A DNA stretch of 64,000 nt from Phymatolithon calcareum. Lineage: Eukaryota > Rhodophyta > Florideophyceae > Hapalidiales. Under the pieces are notes generated by a model that saw only the letters and a program-made list of their open reading frames with translations, made no database searches and was not told where the DNA came from. This document shows positions 51,879 to 62,286 of this stretch, one piece after another (within the stretch, counting starts at the first letter, position 1; each line of letters begins with the position of its first letter). The translations under genes and the position numbers were made by a program. The DNA is taken from positions 2,294,001 to 2,358,000 of the forward strand of contig OZ345376.1 in NCBI GenBank assembly GCA_977006965.1, given 5' to 3'.

Positions 51879-54820
51879 GGTAGGAAGGTTATGTGTGAGT
51901 AGTCATTCTGTTTTGCTTGTCCGATTGTAAAGTAATTTTGGGTGCTCTTTTACTATTTTGTTTGCCATCTCCAAAAGTGGTATGTACGTCGAAAAACGTC
52001 TGACGATGTGCAAAGGTCCTGTTGCTTTCAAGTCACTGGGGTGCACGAAGCTCTTGTGTCAACATATCTTGCTGCAACTTTGATAAAACTTCGATGAAGA
52101 CATGATTATTCAATAGGGAGACGTATCCAGACATCGTGTGGGAAAAACTTATCCGTAGCTAGCCGGGAAGTATGTGAACATAATGGAATGATTTGGTAAC
52201 TCTCCTAACAAATAAAACAGACAACTTGTAAGTTATTATTTCCAGGTCTGTTTGCAAAAATTGATAACATTTCCACACTTTGGATGAACTCGAAGAGGCG
52301 ATCATAGAAAGCTTGAATAATATTGACAGCTCCTCCATTCAGTCAGTTGTGGGGTCCATGAAAATCCAATGTGCTAATAGCGTCAAACAGAAATGCGTAA
52401 AAACAATAATTGTTTATAATGACCTGTATTAAGAACTGTTTCAAAGTGTCGCTGTATTTCCATCACTTCAACTCGCGAACAAAACTTTTTTTCCTTTCAA
52501 GTTTATTTAAAAGCCCCACACACTTCCGAAGATATGGGCAAGGCTTCCTCTGATGCTACCTACCTTTGTGCAGCTCACGAAACGTCCACCAGAATGGCGG
52601 ACGGGAAAACTCAGGACTCAAAGTAGTCCTATCTCAGTCCTCTACGGGATTGTAGGTGCTTGGACTCGACCAGTGAACAAAACTTATGGGAATACAAGCA
52701 GCGATATGAGCAGTGAAAGTTTCAGTGGTAGATAAAAAGAGTCTGTTAGTATATTCCCTGGCTGGTTTGACGGAAAAGCTGCAGGATCCGAATGAGCTGT
52801 GTGCCCTTATATTTACGAATCGTAGTATTTGCTTCAGGCAGCGATCGTCATACCGGTTCCGCATGTGTAGTGTTTGGAAGAGGTTCTGGAGCAGCACGAT
52901 CGATTAAGGGCTAGCTCACGTGGTCTAGTCAGACCGACAGCGGGGAGATATTCGTTCAGCTGTGGGGCCGAGTGGAAGGTTGTGAAACAACACTTCGACT
53001 GGCGGAGGTAGGAAAGTTACGTACACACTCCCTGTACCACCTGTCTATTTCCCTGGGAACACAACTACGTGAATGAGGAATGAACTGCAGTCATTTGGTT
53101 AGACCAGGCATAATGTGGCACTGAAGGCTGCTCTGTTGAGTAGGGATTGATTTCGCAAGTAGTCGATATGTGAGATAACAGCAGAGTTCATATGGAACCA
53201 TACTTGTTTCACTTTCAACTTGGTCAGCACCACGGCAGGAGGAACTAGAGCGCAGTGTTGTTCTGCACGACCGTTGCTGTCAGATGCTTATGTGTCCGAG
53301 GGTGATCCAGCACATGCCGTATGTAGAGCTTCTTCGCACACAAAGACACCTCACGCGGTAGACATCTGAAATCGATCATCTTGAGCTTCGATTCCTCCGA
53401 AGAAAAATCATGAACCTTGAGGCACTGAGAGTTAAAGGACTAGCGACGCTCTTCAAAGCGCCCTAATCAGCGAGATAAACTGTCGGGGTGCATGAAAAGA
53501 AATTGAGTCGCGATGATGCAGGTGTCAGAATCGCGAGAGGCTCCCTATCTACTTCGCGATCTACTGTTCTGATAGTTTCGAAGTGGTCGCTTTAGAAAGA
53601 GCTTGTAATACTCAACTGAAAAAGTCACAAGGCTATGTATCGCACTGCAGCTGGTGGTGCCAGATTCGTTTTCTCAATCGATTAATGTCGGGACGAGACG
53701 GTAGAGAAGCGCTTACCGTCTGCCTTGGCGCGATGTGGAGCAAAAGAAGACGAATCACTTCATTTCGTACCTTAAAACAACAACTGTATTCCCTGATGAG
53801 CACAATCGAGTGGAAAAGAGTCGCTCAATAGACGGAAAGCACAGTCGACAACCGAATCAGGAGTCACGGAAAAAAGCCTGCAAGGTGGCGCAAGGCCGTA
53901 TATCTCGTACTCGGGACTGAGCTCCACCGTATTGACTGATACCAACAGCCACGTTCCAGGCGCCGCTCAGCCCCTACTTGTTCATCAAGTCGACCTCGTG
54001 GTCACTACGATCCCAGCCACGAGGTCCATCGCGTCGACATCTGCAAGAATTGGTCCTGTTAGCTCGCTCGAGGATGTTCATTTAATATCAAGGCATGCAC
54101 TGTACGCAGACAATTCACGCTCGAGCCGTTTTCTAAGTGCTGTCACAGGGCGGACATGTGGAAGAGGGCCAACGCTGATGTGATTCACCATCGGCGTCCG
54201 CTTAACATCGATCTGTGGCCGGTAGCGATCGAGGAACAGAATGATGAGTGTCATTGCGGACAGCGTAACTCCAAGCATAATTGCAACCTCCTCGCCCGTT
54301 ACAGCCCACATTACGCCCCCTTTCACCCAGCCGTCATGTCTTCAAAATGCACCCCTGAAAGCTAGTGTACCAATGCAATCTTTACACCATCACTCATTGC
54401 ACACGTACTCTGGCGGTCATCAATGGCACCGCATCGGCCCATCGGTTGTCTTGTTGCGGTACATCCTTTCCATTCGCCGGGGCGGATGTACCGTACTGTA
54501 ATACTCAACGGCCCGTGACAGGACACTCTTTGAAGCTATGCGTAAGTAACTTGCTCGTCTGTCCCCTGCCGCCCTTCATGCTTGCCAAATCGGTGACCTT
54601 TGCGCCTGACAATATCTTTGTCAGGGCCAAGCCTCCATACCCAACACATCGCAGATTCCTCTGCATCTCTGCGGACACTCAAATTCTCAGACACGACGCA
54701 ATATTGTTCCCTGCCTCTGCATTCCAGTAGTGCGACCCAACAGAAAAGATTTACTTTTCAACGTACCTACTCATGCGAGCACTTCGCCAGCGCGCAGTTC
54801 TGCAAGTTTCCGAATAGCGC
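51879..54820. other. Intergenic region between two + strand surface-protein genes
   Basis: 2.9 kb. Nothing convincing except the small frame at 54078-54311 (-). The rest is full of stops and contains no clear repeat. Confidence 0.3.
54078..54311 (-). CDS. Possible small single-span membrane protein
   Basis: 77 codons from an ATG: MWAVTGEEVAIMLGVTLSAM then TLIILFLDRYRP, so one hydrophobic span at about residues 9-28, followed by a basic, proline-containing tail. The composition looks protein-like and the topology is that of small organelle or ER membrane proteins, but I recognise no family and chance cannot be excluded. It is divergent to the PKD/TIG gene. Confidence 0.3.
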   Translation of the reverse strand: MWAVTGEEVAIMLGVTLSAMTLIILFLDRYRPQIDVKRTPMVNHISVGPLPHVRPVTALRKRLERELSAYSACLDIK

Positions 54821-57508
54821 ATGTCCGTTTTCCCCTTCTTCTGTTCGAGCATGCGCTGGAGACGTCCGCCCCTCCGGCTCGCTCTCCTTACCGTCCTAGC
54901 ATGCTGCGTCCTCCCGCTGCTTGCGGCTGCTAAAGTGCCGCAGAAATTCGACCATCGTTCACATGCCGTCGCCGGTAAGGCACAGAAAGTGCGCGATTTT
55001 GACGGCGACGGCTTCGCAGAGGTTTCACTCAACGGCGAGCTCTCCCATAGTCATTACTTCAACCCTAGAAACTCGTCTGACAATGGTCGCATCGTCGAAT
55101 ACACATGGACAGAGGACCGTCTTGGAACCGTCATTGGCCGCAAAATGAAAATCAAGCACCAATTTCCTGTTGGAAAAACCGTCGTTACTCTCAAGGTCAA
55201 GGACAATACTAATGACACAGCCAGTGACAAAGTTGAAATCACGGTTGAACCGTCTGGTTCGCAAGGGGCTTACTATTACTATTACGATATGAAGGGCGAG
55301 GTCCCTACTGCCGATGTCCTTAACCGCCTCGACGACAAACCAGATACTGAAGGCTTCAGACCAAACTTTGGTACTGTTGTTGAGAAAATCAACTTTGTGA
55401 AGCCGTGGGAGTGGCCTCAGCTGCCCAAGGGAATCAAGAAAGGTCCTTTCGGGATTCAGATCAAGTCTGACTTTCTCGCCCTTCGTGACGGCGAATACAC
55501 TTTTTATCTTGCCTGCTCTTCCGGCCATACTTCTCTCCACGTTGCTGGAAAGAAGATTCTCGCTGAGTCTAATGCAGGTCCCGACCACAGACTTCTTAAG
55601 ACAAAGCCTGTCACCTTGAGCAAAGGCAAACACCATCTCCAAGTTCGCTTCTTTACTGAGAACCCCACGGATCCGGTCGTGATTCTTGGCGTTAAGCAGA
55701 ATGGACCAGTAGACATCATTCCACCCGAGCTCTTCAGCTATCACGCCCACCGAGTCGTCCCGACTATTCATGAGGCCACTCCGCTTACGTCCACACTCGG
55801 TGGTGGTGGTGTTATGCGTATCAACGGCGCCGGTTTCAACGGTGAGGTTTCTGTGAAAATAGGTTCTCTAGATGGTCGTGATATCCATGTGAAGAACACC
55901 AACCACATTACGCTTAAAATCCCGCCTTCCAAAGTAGCACAGGATGTGCTCCTTACGGTTGTCACCAAACAGGGCGCAAGCAACCTTGTTCCGTTTTCTT
56001 ATAACAAGGCCGCGCCGATGCCAATCAAGTTTAAGAAGGATTTCATCAAGTACGAAAATGGTACAACTTTCCCGTCGATCCAATTCACTTCCATCGCTCT
56101 CGGTCCAGACTTGCGATATTACTTTGGTTCACTCGACTCACACGTCCATGTTGTGACCATTCGCCACGACTCCATGACGGCGATCGAGCATTGTAAGTCC
56201 GTTGGAATGGGCATGGGTCGCTCCATCACTGGCATTGCTTTCGACCCTGCGGATATCATCGTTCGTGCTTATATCTCCACCAACATGTTCTACTGGCGCA
56301 ACTACTATTCCGTGCCCGACAAGAAGGGCTGGCATAACGGTAAGATCCAGACTCTCATCCAGGGGAAGGGTAAGAACGGTGCCTGTCTTATCTATGAGAA
56401 GGACGTTGTCACTGGACTTCCGGTGTCAAATCATGACCATGGTGTGAACACCCTCGTCTTTGACAACGACGGCAATCTGTATATGCAAATTGGTGGAAGC
56501 ACGAACGCAGGTGTGAGTACACCGGATGACCTTGTCGGTGGTGTGAAGGAGTCCATACTTAGCTCTGCTACTGTTGTGGCCCATTTGCGCGAACCCGGTT
56601 TCAATGGAACTGTGGCTTATGACCAGTACGGTGACCCTGGACTGGCGAAGAAGATCACTCCGGACAAGTATGTTGAGGCGTTCGCTTTCGGGTTCCGAAA
56701 CTCATTTGGTTCAGTGTTCCATTCCAGTGGCAACATCTTTGCCACTGATAATGGCCCCAACAAGGGATATGGTGAGGCATCGACTTCATGCAACACTACA
56801 GGCCCTGATCCATGGCATCCAGATTCTTTGGTGCTCGTTCAGAAAGGATCGTACTTCGGGTACCCGAACCGTGCGCGTGGACTGCAGGGTGACGAGCGAC
56901 AGTGTAAGTACTATGCGGCAGATGAGCCGGAGCGAAATGGATTCACTCCAGGTTTGGCGACATTCGATGCATCGACGAACGGAGTTTTGGAGTACAAGGC
57001 AAATTGCTTCGAAGGTCAGATGAAGGGTGATCTTCTGATCACCAAGTATGCCGTGCAGGGTAGCGGAATGTTGTTCCGGGCTCAACTGGATGCGACAATG
57101 AAGACTCTCAAGGGCCCAATCGAAGATTTTTCGGACTACTCTGGACTAAGCATCTCCATGAATCCTTACGGTGTGATTGTGATGCCTCGTGTCCAACAAC
57201 CGAACATTGCCGTCCTCGTGCCTGACGAGGAGAAGGCTCCAGGCTTGAACCCCATTCTGACCGCAGTGAGCCCGAATCGTGGACCTGCCGATGGTGGAAA
57301 CATTGTGTTCATCAGCGGAAGACGACTGGGGAAGGATCCTACGATCCTGTTTGGTGGAAAGCCGTGCAAATTCTTGCGAGGGGCTTCGGATGAAAGTTGG
57401 GTACTTTGCACTCCGCCGGCCGGGAAGGGGTCGGTAAATATTAAGTGGACGACACCGGGCGGGGAATACACTTCGCGCTCTCCAGATTATCATTACATGT
57501 CGTACTAA
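54821..57508 (+). CDS. Secreted PKD / PA14-like / TIG / beta-propeller / TIG protein
   Basis: 895 residues, intron-free. The signal peptide LALLTVLACCVLPLLAAA ends near residue 37; an ATG at 54851 is an alternative start. Then come a PKD-like domain (about 55-143; DFDGDGFAEVSLNG, VEYTWTEDR, HQFPVGKTVVTLKVKDN), a PA14-like domain (about 150-305; SDFLALRDGEYTFYLACSSG), a TIG domain (about 318-398; GGGGVMRINGAGFNGE), a propeller of the NHL / sugar-dehydrogenase type (about 400-790; GITGIAFDPAD-like blades, GVNTLVFDNDGNLYMQIGGS, FGFRNSFGSVFHSSGN), and a C-terminal TIG domain (TAVSPNRGPADGGNIVFISG). There is no C-terminal membrane span, so it is probably secreted. The domains suggest carbohydrate or protein binding in the extracellular matrix; enzymatic activity of the propeller is unproven. 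Confidence 0.87.
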   Translation: MSVFPFFCSSMRWRRPPLRLALLTVLACCVLPLLAAAKVPQKFDHRSHAVAGKAQKVRDFDGDGFAEVSLNGELSHSHYFNPRNSSDNGRIVEYTWTEDRLGTVIGRKMKIKHQFPVGKTVVTLKVKDNTNDTASDKVEITVEPSGSQGAYYYYYDMKGEVPTADVLNRLDDKPDTEGFRPNFGTVVEKINFVKPWEWPQLPKGIKKGPFGIQIKSDFLALRDGEYTFYLACSSGHTSLHVAGKKILAESNAGPDHRLLKTKPVTLSKGKHHLQVRFFTENPTDPVVILGVKQNGPVDIIPPELFSYHAHRVVPTIHEATPLTSTLGGGGVMRINGAGFNGEVSVKIGSLDGRDIHVKNTNHITLKIPPSKVAQDVLLTVVTKQGASNLVPFSYNKAAPMPIKFKKDFIKYENGTTFPSIQFTSIALGPDLRYYFGSLDSHVHVVTIRHDSMTAIEHCKSVGMGMGRSITGIAFDPADIIVRAYISTNMFYWRNYYSVPDKKGWHNGKIQTLIQGKGKNGACLIYEKDVVTGLPVSNHDHGVNTLVFDNDGNLYMQIGGSTNAGVSTPDDLVGGVKESILSSATVVAHLREPGFNGTVAYDQYGDPGLAKKITPDKYVEAFAFGFRNSFGSVFHSSGNIFATDNGPNKGYGEASTSCNTTGPDPWHPDSLVLVQKGSYFGYPNRARGLQGDERQCKYYAADEPERNGFTPGLATFDASTNGVLEYKANCFEGQMKGDLLITKYAVQGSGMLFRAQLDATMKTLKGPIEDFSDYSGLSISMNPYGVIVMPRVQQPNIAVLVPDEEKAPGLNPILTAVSPNRGPADGGNIVFISGRRLGKDPTILFGGKPCKFLRGASDESWVLCTPPAGKGSVNIKWTTPGGEYTSRSPDYHYMSY

Positions 57509-58386
57509 AACGATGGGTATTCTATTTAGACGAAGCACTTTGCCCATGTATGTTGAACATTCCAATTCTAGCTGAGCAGGAACCCACACTAATAGCTTGC
57601 CATATAGACCAATTATGAACTAAAGTCATGGCATTGTAACACTAGTAACATCTTCTCAACCACTTGAAGAGACTCCGTTGCATTGCCCTACTCTACACAA
57701 CTATTATATCCTAGGAAACTGGAAAAATGATTGGTAATTATTTTGCAATGCAAGGAGAGAATGCATATGGGATGTTTCATGCAGACGCTTGCAGCGCCAC
57801 ATTCAACGAGACTCGATACTGCTGTCGGATCTCATGGCTTCACTTAGACAGAAGTCGCATGCGGCTCATTGACAAAAATTCCAAACCCTTGCACGTCAAA
57901 AAGGGAATTCGAGAGGGATAATCACGTTCCGCTGCTCGTCACTCGAAATAACCGCTATATCAAGGTGTGGTCCATTGCAGGGTTTTTTGAAATGACAAGA
58001 GCTGTGCTCCGGCCTCCCCAGGGGAGAATACTATTGCCTTCTGGTAGTATGGTAGTACATGGATTCCGCCCTGTGTGGTGTGCCGCAACGCTCAAGGAAG
58101 CTGAGAGAGAAGACAGAAGGAAATGAAAGAAGACAGAGAGATGATTAGCTACCGTGAACGTCCTAAATAGTTTCCAACCCGGGCATCCCTTTGAAGGACG
58201 GCGAATGAAGATTGGCTGCGTAGCGATATGGATGTTAAGCTGGACCATGGTCTGCACCTTGTGCAGCTTGGACAGCTGTTGTGACATCAAATACCACTCG
58301 TATCTGTTAAGGTCTACTAGAGCCGTAAGGATGCGGAGTTGTTCCATCAGCTTCGAGAAATCCCGCAGTAAAAGAAAGAAGAAAGA
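57509..58386. other. 3' flank and spacer
   Basis: About 880 bp. An open - strand frame (57955-58722) crosses the foldback element at its 5' part and is not protein-like. Just before the element is an AAAG-rich stretch (58365-58389). Nothing else. Confidence 0.3.
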
Positions 58387-58695
58387 AAGGTGTGGTCCGC
58401 ACTTGAGGCCGCCCCTGAACCGCACTGGCAAATTGACCGGGACTCCGCCATCATCGCTTGCTCTTTGTCCTTTCCGATCCGTGCTACAGCTGCGCCTTGT
58501 GCATATGCAGACTGAAGACATGCGCCGCGGAGCGGGCGCGTCTGCACTTCTCGCGCATGATAAGCGCGACAGACTAGTACTCTGTTTAGCGGTACGCGGG
58601 TGTCCGGTCATTTTGCCAGTGTGGGTCTTACTCTTGCGTTGAGCACCAGGAACAGGTGCGACGTCAGGGGCGGCCTCAAGTGCAGACCACACCTT
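58387..58695. mobile_element. Foldback/MITE element with 32-bp terminal inverted repeats
   Basis: 309 bp. The left terminus 58387-58418 begins AAGGTGTGGTCCGCACTTGA. The right terminus 58664-58695 is its complement with one mismatch. No target duplication is evident and no coding capacity. The ends differ from the two pogo-type families, so it is a third element type. Confidence 0.7.
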
Positions 58696-59035
58696 CCGGG
58701 TCTTTCCCGCGCGGCGATCCACGCGGGGAGTAACTAGAGGATTAGTTTTGTCTGCGTCGAACCGCTATGGGCAAATGTCGCAATAGCCCGGGTCTACTTT
58801 GCGATACATGAATTCATTCGCAATCCATGCTTTTTTGAAATAAGATGTAAGGCAGATATAGAACCAGAAAGGGTGATGCGTGCCAACGAAAGCCTTCATA
58901 CGTCTCAAAAAGCAACTCTCCGTTCACAGCTCAGTCGCCTCATCCTGGAAAATGATAGTGGAGCTCCTCGATTGATGTCTTAGTTTACATTGTCTGCAAG
59001 TCAAAAGCGACAACTGATACGCATCTAAAGTCAAT
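58696..59035. other. 3' flank of second GT90
   Basis: 340 bp between the foldback element and the GT90 stop; nothing recognised. Confidence 0.25.
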
Positions 59036-60634
59036 TCAAACTTTCCGTTGCGCAGCTTCCAGCTTCTTCGCTAATCTTAAATTCACATCGTACTCGTTGT
59101 CGTAACTTGAATGAACACCATGTTTCACCTCTTTCTTCCCTGTTAAAGGGTTCCGTCTATGGCATACAAAGCTCAAATGCTCCGTCGGCTTATGGCGACA
59201 ACCAAACGGGATGGTCGTATTCTGAACATACACGAACCAGTCAGTTTTACATCCCATTGGTCCAACCTCCACATCCGGCGCATCTAGACACGGGTTCGGT
59301 ACCGGCAGGTTATACCGTCTGACGTCCTTCATTAAAGACGCGTAGCGTTGCAATAAGACCGCTATATACTCCAGAATAGCATCTTCCGACAGAAACTTCT
59401 CCGCAAACTCGCGCGCATTCACAGCAATCTGCTTCGCCTCCGCGTCATTCTCGCGCGCCCACAGCACATGCTTCACAAGATTACGAAACCACTTATCAAC
59501 AGGCACGTAGTGTAGCCACGGCACCAACAACGGTTCATACCACTGATAAACAGTACTTGCTTGAAAGAATGGGGTGGAGCCAGACAACAGCATCCATCGT
59601 TTACGACTGCTTCCAAGTCCGCCATCGACATCCAAGATATACTTGTAGTGCAATTGCTGCTCCAACGGCATCGCCTCCTTCGTTTCCGTGATATTAGCAG
59701 AAGTGAGAATGTCATCTACTGTCGTATTATGCGACAATTTAATCCATTTCGACACACCCGCATCGATAAGGTGTGGATACCGACTGGATATCGTACTGAC
59801 TCTCACCCTTGGATTAAGATGCCAATTGCCGAAATGCATTTGCATCAAACTGCTGCTAGCACCCCTGAAAACAAGGCGCGGTTCCTTCCCCTCCCAACGC
59901 GGAATTTCATCCAACAAATGCTCCCGAATCACATAGCCCGCACCAGTGACCTTCGCGCCATGTTCCACAGGGTCCGGAACAGGAATGTCAATGTGACCCC
60001 GCTCAGTGCGAAAACCAAGCAGAGGTAGTGCGGCATACTCGAACGATGCCGAATCAATTGTGGAGCGCGGCCCATCAGCAGCATTAACATAAAACTCAGC
60101 CGGCAATGTCCTGAGTTCCGGGAATCGTTTCAGAGTTCGCTGCACAAGGTCAAGAAAGAAAATGAATCTCGGTACCCGATAAGTCTTATCCCAATGCTCA
60201 AGAATGCGAAACAATACACTGCCCATTGCGGAGAGACGCACGCGGCCTATTGTACGCGAGCGTAGTGGAACTTCCATAGAGTCTAGAAGCGCGGCAGAAA
60301 TTGGCACGGACGGTCCGCCGTGCACGGGCGGGGACCACGGTGCAAGATACTCGTCTACAAGCGCGCCGAACACCTCGCGACGCGTAATTGTGCGACTTAA
60401 GCGCTGCACATCGGCCGGCGTCTCGCAGCCGAGGCGGCGCCATAATGGCGGGACGAGGTCTGCTGCTGAAAGCGGTACGGATTCACAGTGCGGTGGTGGT
60501 GGCGGTGTGCGGAATAAAAATATGACGCTGAATGTTAGAATGAGTGCAAATGCTGCAGAGAGACTGAAGCAGTCGCCCGATGAACGTGCGGGCCGCTTTG
60601 AGGGGCGCAGCATGTCGGGGTGACGGAAGAACAT
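59036..60634 (-). CDS. GT90 (CAP10/KDELC-like) glycosyltransferase, second copy
   Basis: 532 residues, ATG at 60634, intron-free. The signal anchor (FSLSAAFALILTFSVIFLF, about 23-42) is followed by a proline-rich stem. The GT90 core is clear: LVFRGASSSLMQMHFGNW, HLIDAGVSKWIKLSHN, YILDVDGGLGSSRKRWMLLS, GSTPFFQ, WYEPLLVPWLHYVPVD. It is collinear with the 5080-6723 enzyme over the full length (both have the RSTIDS...PVPDPVE block) but diverged, so the duplication is old and the substrates may differ. Predicted Golgi enzyme. Divergent to the LCAT-like gene. Confidence 0.85.
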   Translation of the reverse strand: MFFRHPDMLRPSKRPARSSGDCFSLSAAFALILTFSVIFLFRTPPPPPHCESVPLSAADLVPPLWRRLGCETPADVQRLSRTITRREVFGALVDEYLAPWSPPVHGGPSVPISAALLDSMEVPLRSRTIGRVRLSAMGSVLFRILEHWDKTYRVPRFIFFLDLVQRTLKRFPELRTLPAEFYVNAADGPRSTIDSASFEYAALPLLGFRTERGHIDIPVPDPVEHGAKVTGAGYVIREHLLDEIPRWEGKEPRLVFRGASSSLMQMHFGNWHLNPRVRVSTISSRYPHLIDAGVSKWIKLSHNTTVDDILTSANITETKEAMPLEQQLHYKYILDVDGGLGSSRKRWMLLSGSTPFFQASTVYQWYEPLLVPWLHYVPVDKWFRNLVKHVLWARENDAEAKQIAVNAREFAEKFLSEDAILEYIAVLLQRYASLMKDVRRYNLPVPNPCLDAPDVEVGPMGCKTDWFVYVQNTTIPFGCRHKPTEHLSFVCHRRNPLTGKKEVKHGVHSSYDNEYDVNLRLAKKLEAAQRKV

Positions 60635-61044
60635 GCACGATGCAGACGCGGCGACATCCGCAAGGTGGATAAGTATACAGAGGCCATTTCAATATCCACT
60701 TGTGTGTTTTAAATGTCACGGCTGAGGGGTCGGACAAGAGATGAGGTGAGGCCCAAGAAGTGCATGCAATTGTCCGCGTTCAGGTCTACGGCGGCAAAAG
60801 CATTGCTCACTTGGACAATACATGGGATACGCCCCAGTTTGAAGAATGCTGTAAGCAGAATCATATCATAGCCATATGATTTTCTTGTTGGATCAGTCTG
60901 TCTGTCATCGATCGATCAGTCTGATGTCAGCAGACTGAACAGATCAAGACATGACCAGTTTGATCCAACAACAAATGTAGCCCCCTTCCGATAAAACGAA
61001 ACACTAATTGCCGTATCGATACAACGTCTAAACGGGCACACGCA
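60635..61044. promoter_or_regulatory. Divergent promoter region with inverted repeats
   Basis: 410 bp between divergent start codons. It contains TTGTTGGATCA near 60886 and its complement TGATCCAACAA near 60961. Between them is a smaller pair, CAGTCTG...CAGACTG, so about 90 bp can fold back. Confidence 0.5.
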
Positions 61045-62025
61045 ATGTGGCGCCCAAGCATGCCACCACAGATCGCCATCGCACTGCTCCTGATCCACCT
61101 GTGCAGCATACCCTGTGAGTCATTTTCCATGACCACTGCAATGCTCCGTCCAATGCGCCCCTCAGCCTACCATTCCCTTCGCACCTGCGTCGGGAACAGC
61201 TCATTATCATCATCCACATCCTGTTTCACAACCGCCCCCGCCCCCATCCCCCCTCTGTCCAACGGTGCACCACCCGTACTCCTCGTCCCCGGTTGCGCAG
61301 AAAGTCTCCTCGAACTCTGCACCCCCTCCGCCTGCATCCCGCACTTCCCCTCAACGGGTGCAACACCTTCATCCGCCCGTCTGCTTCGCGTCCACCCTCC
61401 CCGTTCCGCCACCGCCGTCGAGTCCTTCCTCCCGCCGCGCCGCCTCCCCGGCGGTCCCTACTCCGCCCTTTCCGCAGCGCTCGTCGCGCGCGGCTACTCG
61501 GACGGCGCCTCGCTTTCCGCCTTGCCGTGGGACTGGCGCCGTCGCGACGGCGCCATCTCAGCTACTGCACGATTGCGTGCTGTACTCGCGGTAAGCAAGG
61601 AGCCGACGGTGGTTGTCGCGCGCGGCGCCGGGTGCGCCGTTGCAGCCGCGGCCGTGCGAGCAATGGCGGGAAGGCCGGCGGTGGCGACGACACGATCGGT
61701 GCGTGCAGTGCTGTGTCTTGCGCCGCCAAGGGATGGGCGGCCGAGGTTCGAGATGATGGAAACTGAGCTTGGGCTTCGGGAGCGGAGAAGGGGACGTCCG
61801 CTTCCAGTAGTGGACGGACCTTGGGGCGATGGAAGGGGTGGGAGCGATTGTCGGGCGGAAGTGGAGATGGTGAAGGTTGATATGGGGGAAATGCATGGCG
61901 TGCCGGTGGTGTGCTGTGGGGATTGTGGGAGGTGGATTGATGGGGCGAGGAATGTGGAAGTTGAAGACGGTGAGGATGACGTGTTTTTAGCTCAGATTGG
62001 GCGCATGATGGCAGTGGTTGGATGA
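61045..62025 (+). CDS. LCAT-like alpha/beta-hydrolase relative lacking the nucleophile elbow
   Basis: 326 residues, GC-rich, with a signal-like N-terminus (IAIALLLIHLCSIPCESF). LCAT/PDAT landmarks are present in order: APPVLLVPGCAESLLEL (74-91), ARGYSDGASLSALPWDWRR (148-166), then the strand PTVVVARGAGCAVAAAAVRA (187-206). In LCAT enzymes that last segment is GHSMGG with the catalytic Ser; here it reads ARGAGC. The remainder lacks clear Asp/His partners and is shorter than typical LCAT/PDAT. I infer a non-catalytic relative. A strongly diverged active enzyme or a decayed gene are alternatives, though the frame is open throughout. Confidence 0.6.
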   Translation: MWRPSMPPQIAIALLLIHLCSIPCESFSMTTAMLRPMRPSAYHSLRTCVGNSSLSSSTSCFTTAPAPIPPLSNGAPPVLLVPGCAESLLELCTPSACIPHFPSTGATPSSARLLRVHPPRSATAVESFLPPRRLPGGPYSALSAALVARGYSDGASLSALPWDWRRRDGAISATARLRAVLAVSKEPTVVVARGAGCAVAAAAVRAMAGRPAVATTRSVRAVLCLAPPRDGRPRFEMMETELGLRERRRGRPLPVVDGPWGDGRGGSDCRAEVEMVKVDMGEMHGVPVVCCGDCGRWIDGARNVEVEDGEDDVFLAQIGRMMAVVG

Positions 62026-62286
62026 TTTGATTGAAGCGTCTTCGTCCTCACCATATACGCGCGCGCATCAATATCGTTTGCTTGCTTGCTGTCCTCGTGA
62101 ACGAACAATGTTGAGGAAAGCGTAAGCACTAGCTGCGTTTCATGAAGGAAATGGCAGGCAGTTTCAACGGTTGTCTGGAACTGCTGATAAGATTTTTCTA
62201 CAGTTTTTAAGCTTGCGGATGTCTTCCTCTACGGTGCAGTATTGTTGTCTTCGGTTTCTGACTCACTACAAGATCAAAGTAGGTCA
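62026..62286. other. Convergent 3' region
   Basis: 261 bp between the stops of convergent genes; nothing else recognised. Confidence 0.3.

Noticed and set aside
57955-58722. - strand frame of 255 codons
   Set aside because: It starts without ATG, covers the foldback element, and its translation is not protein-like.
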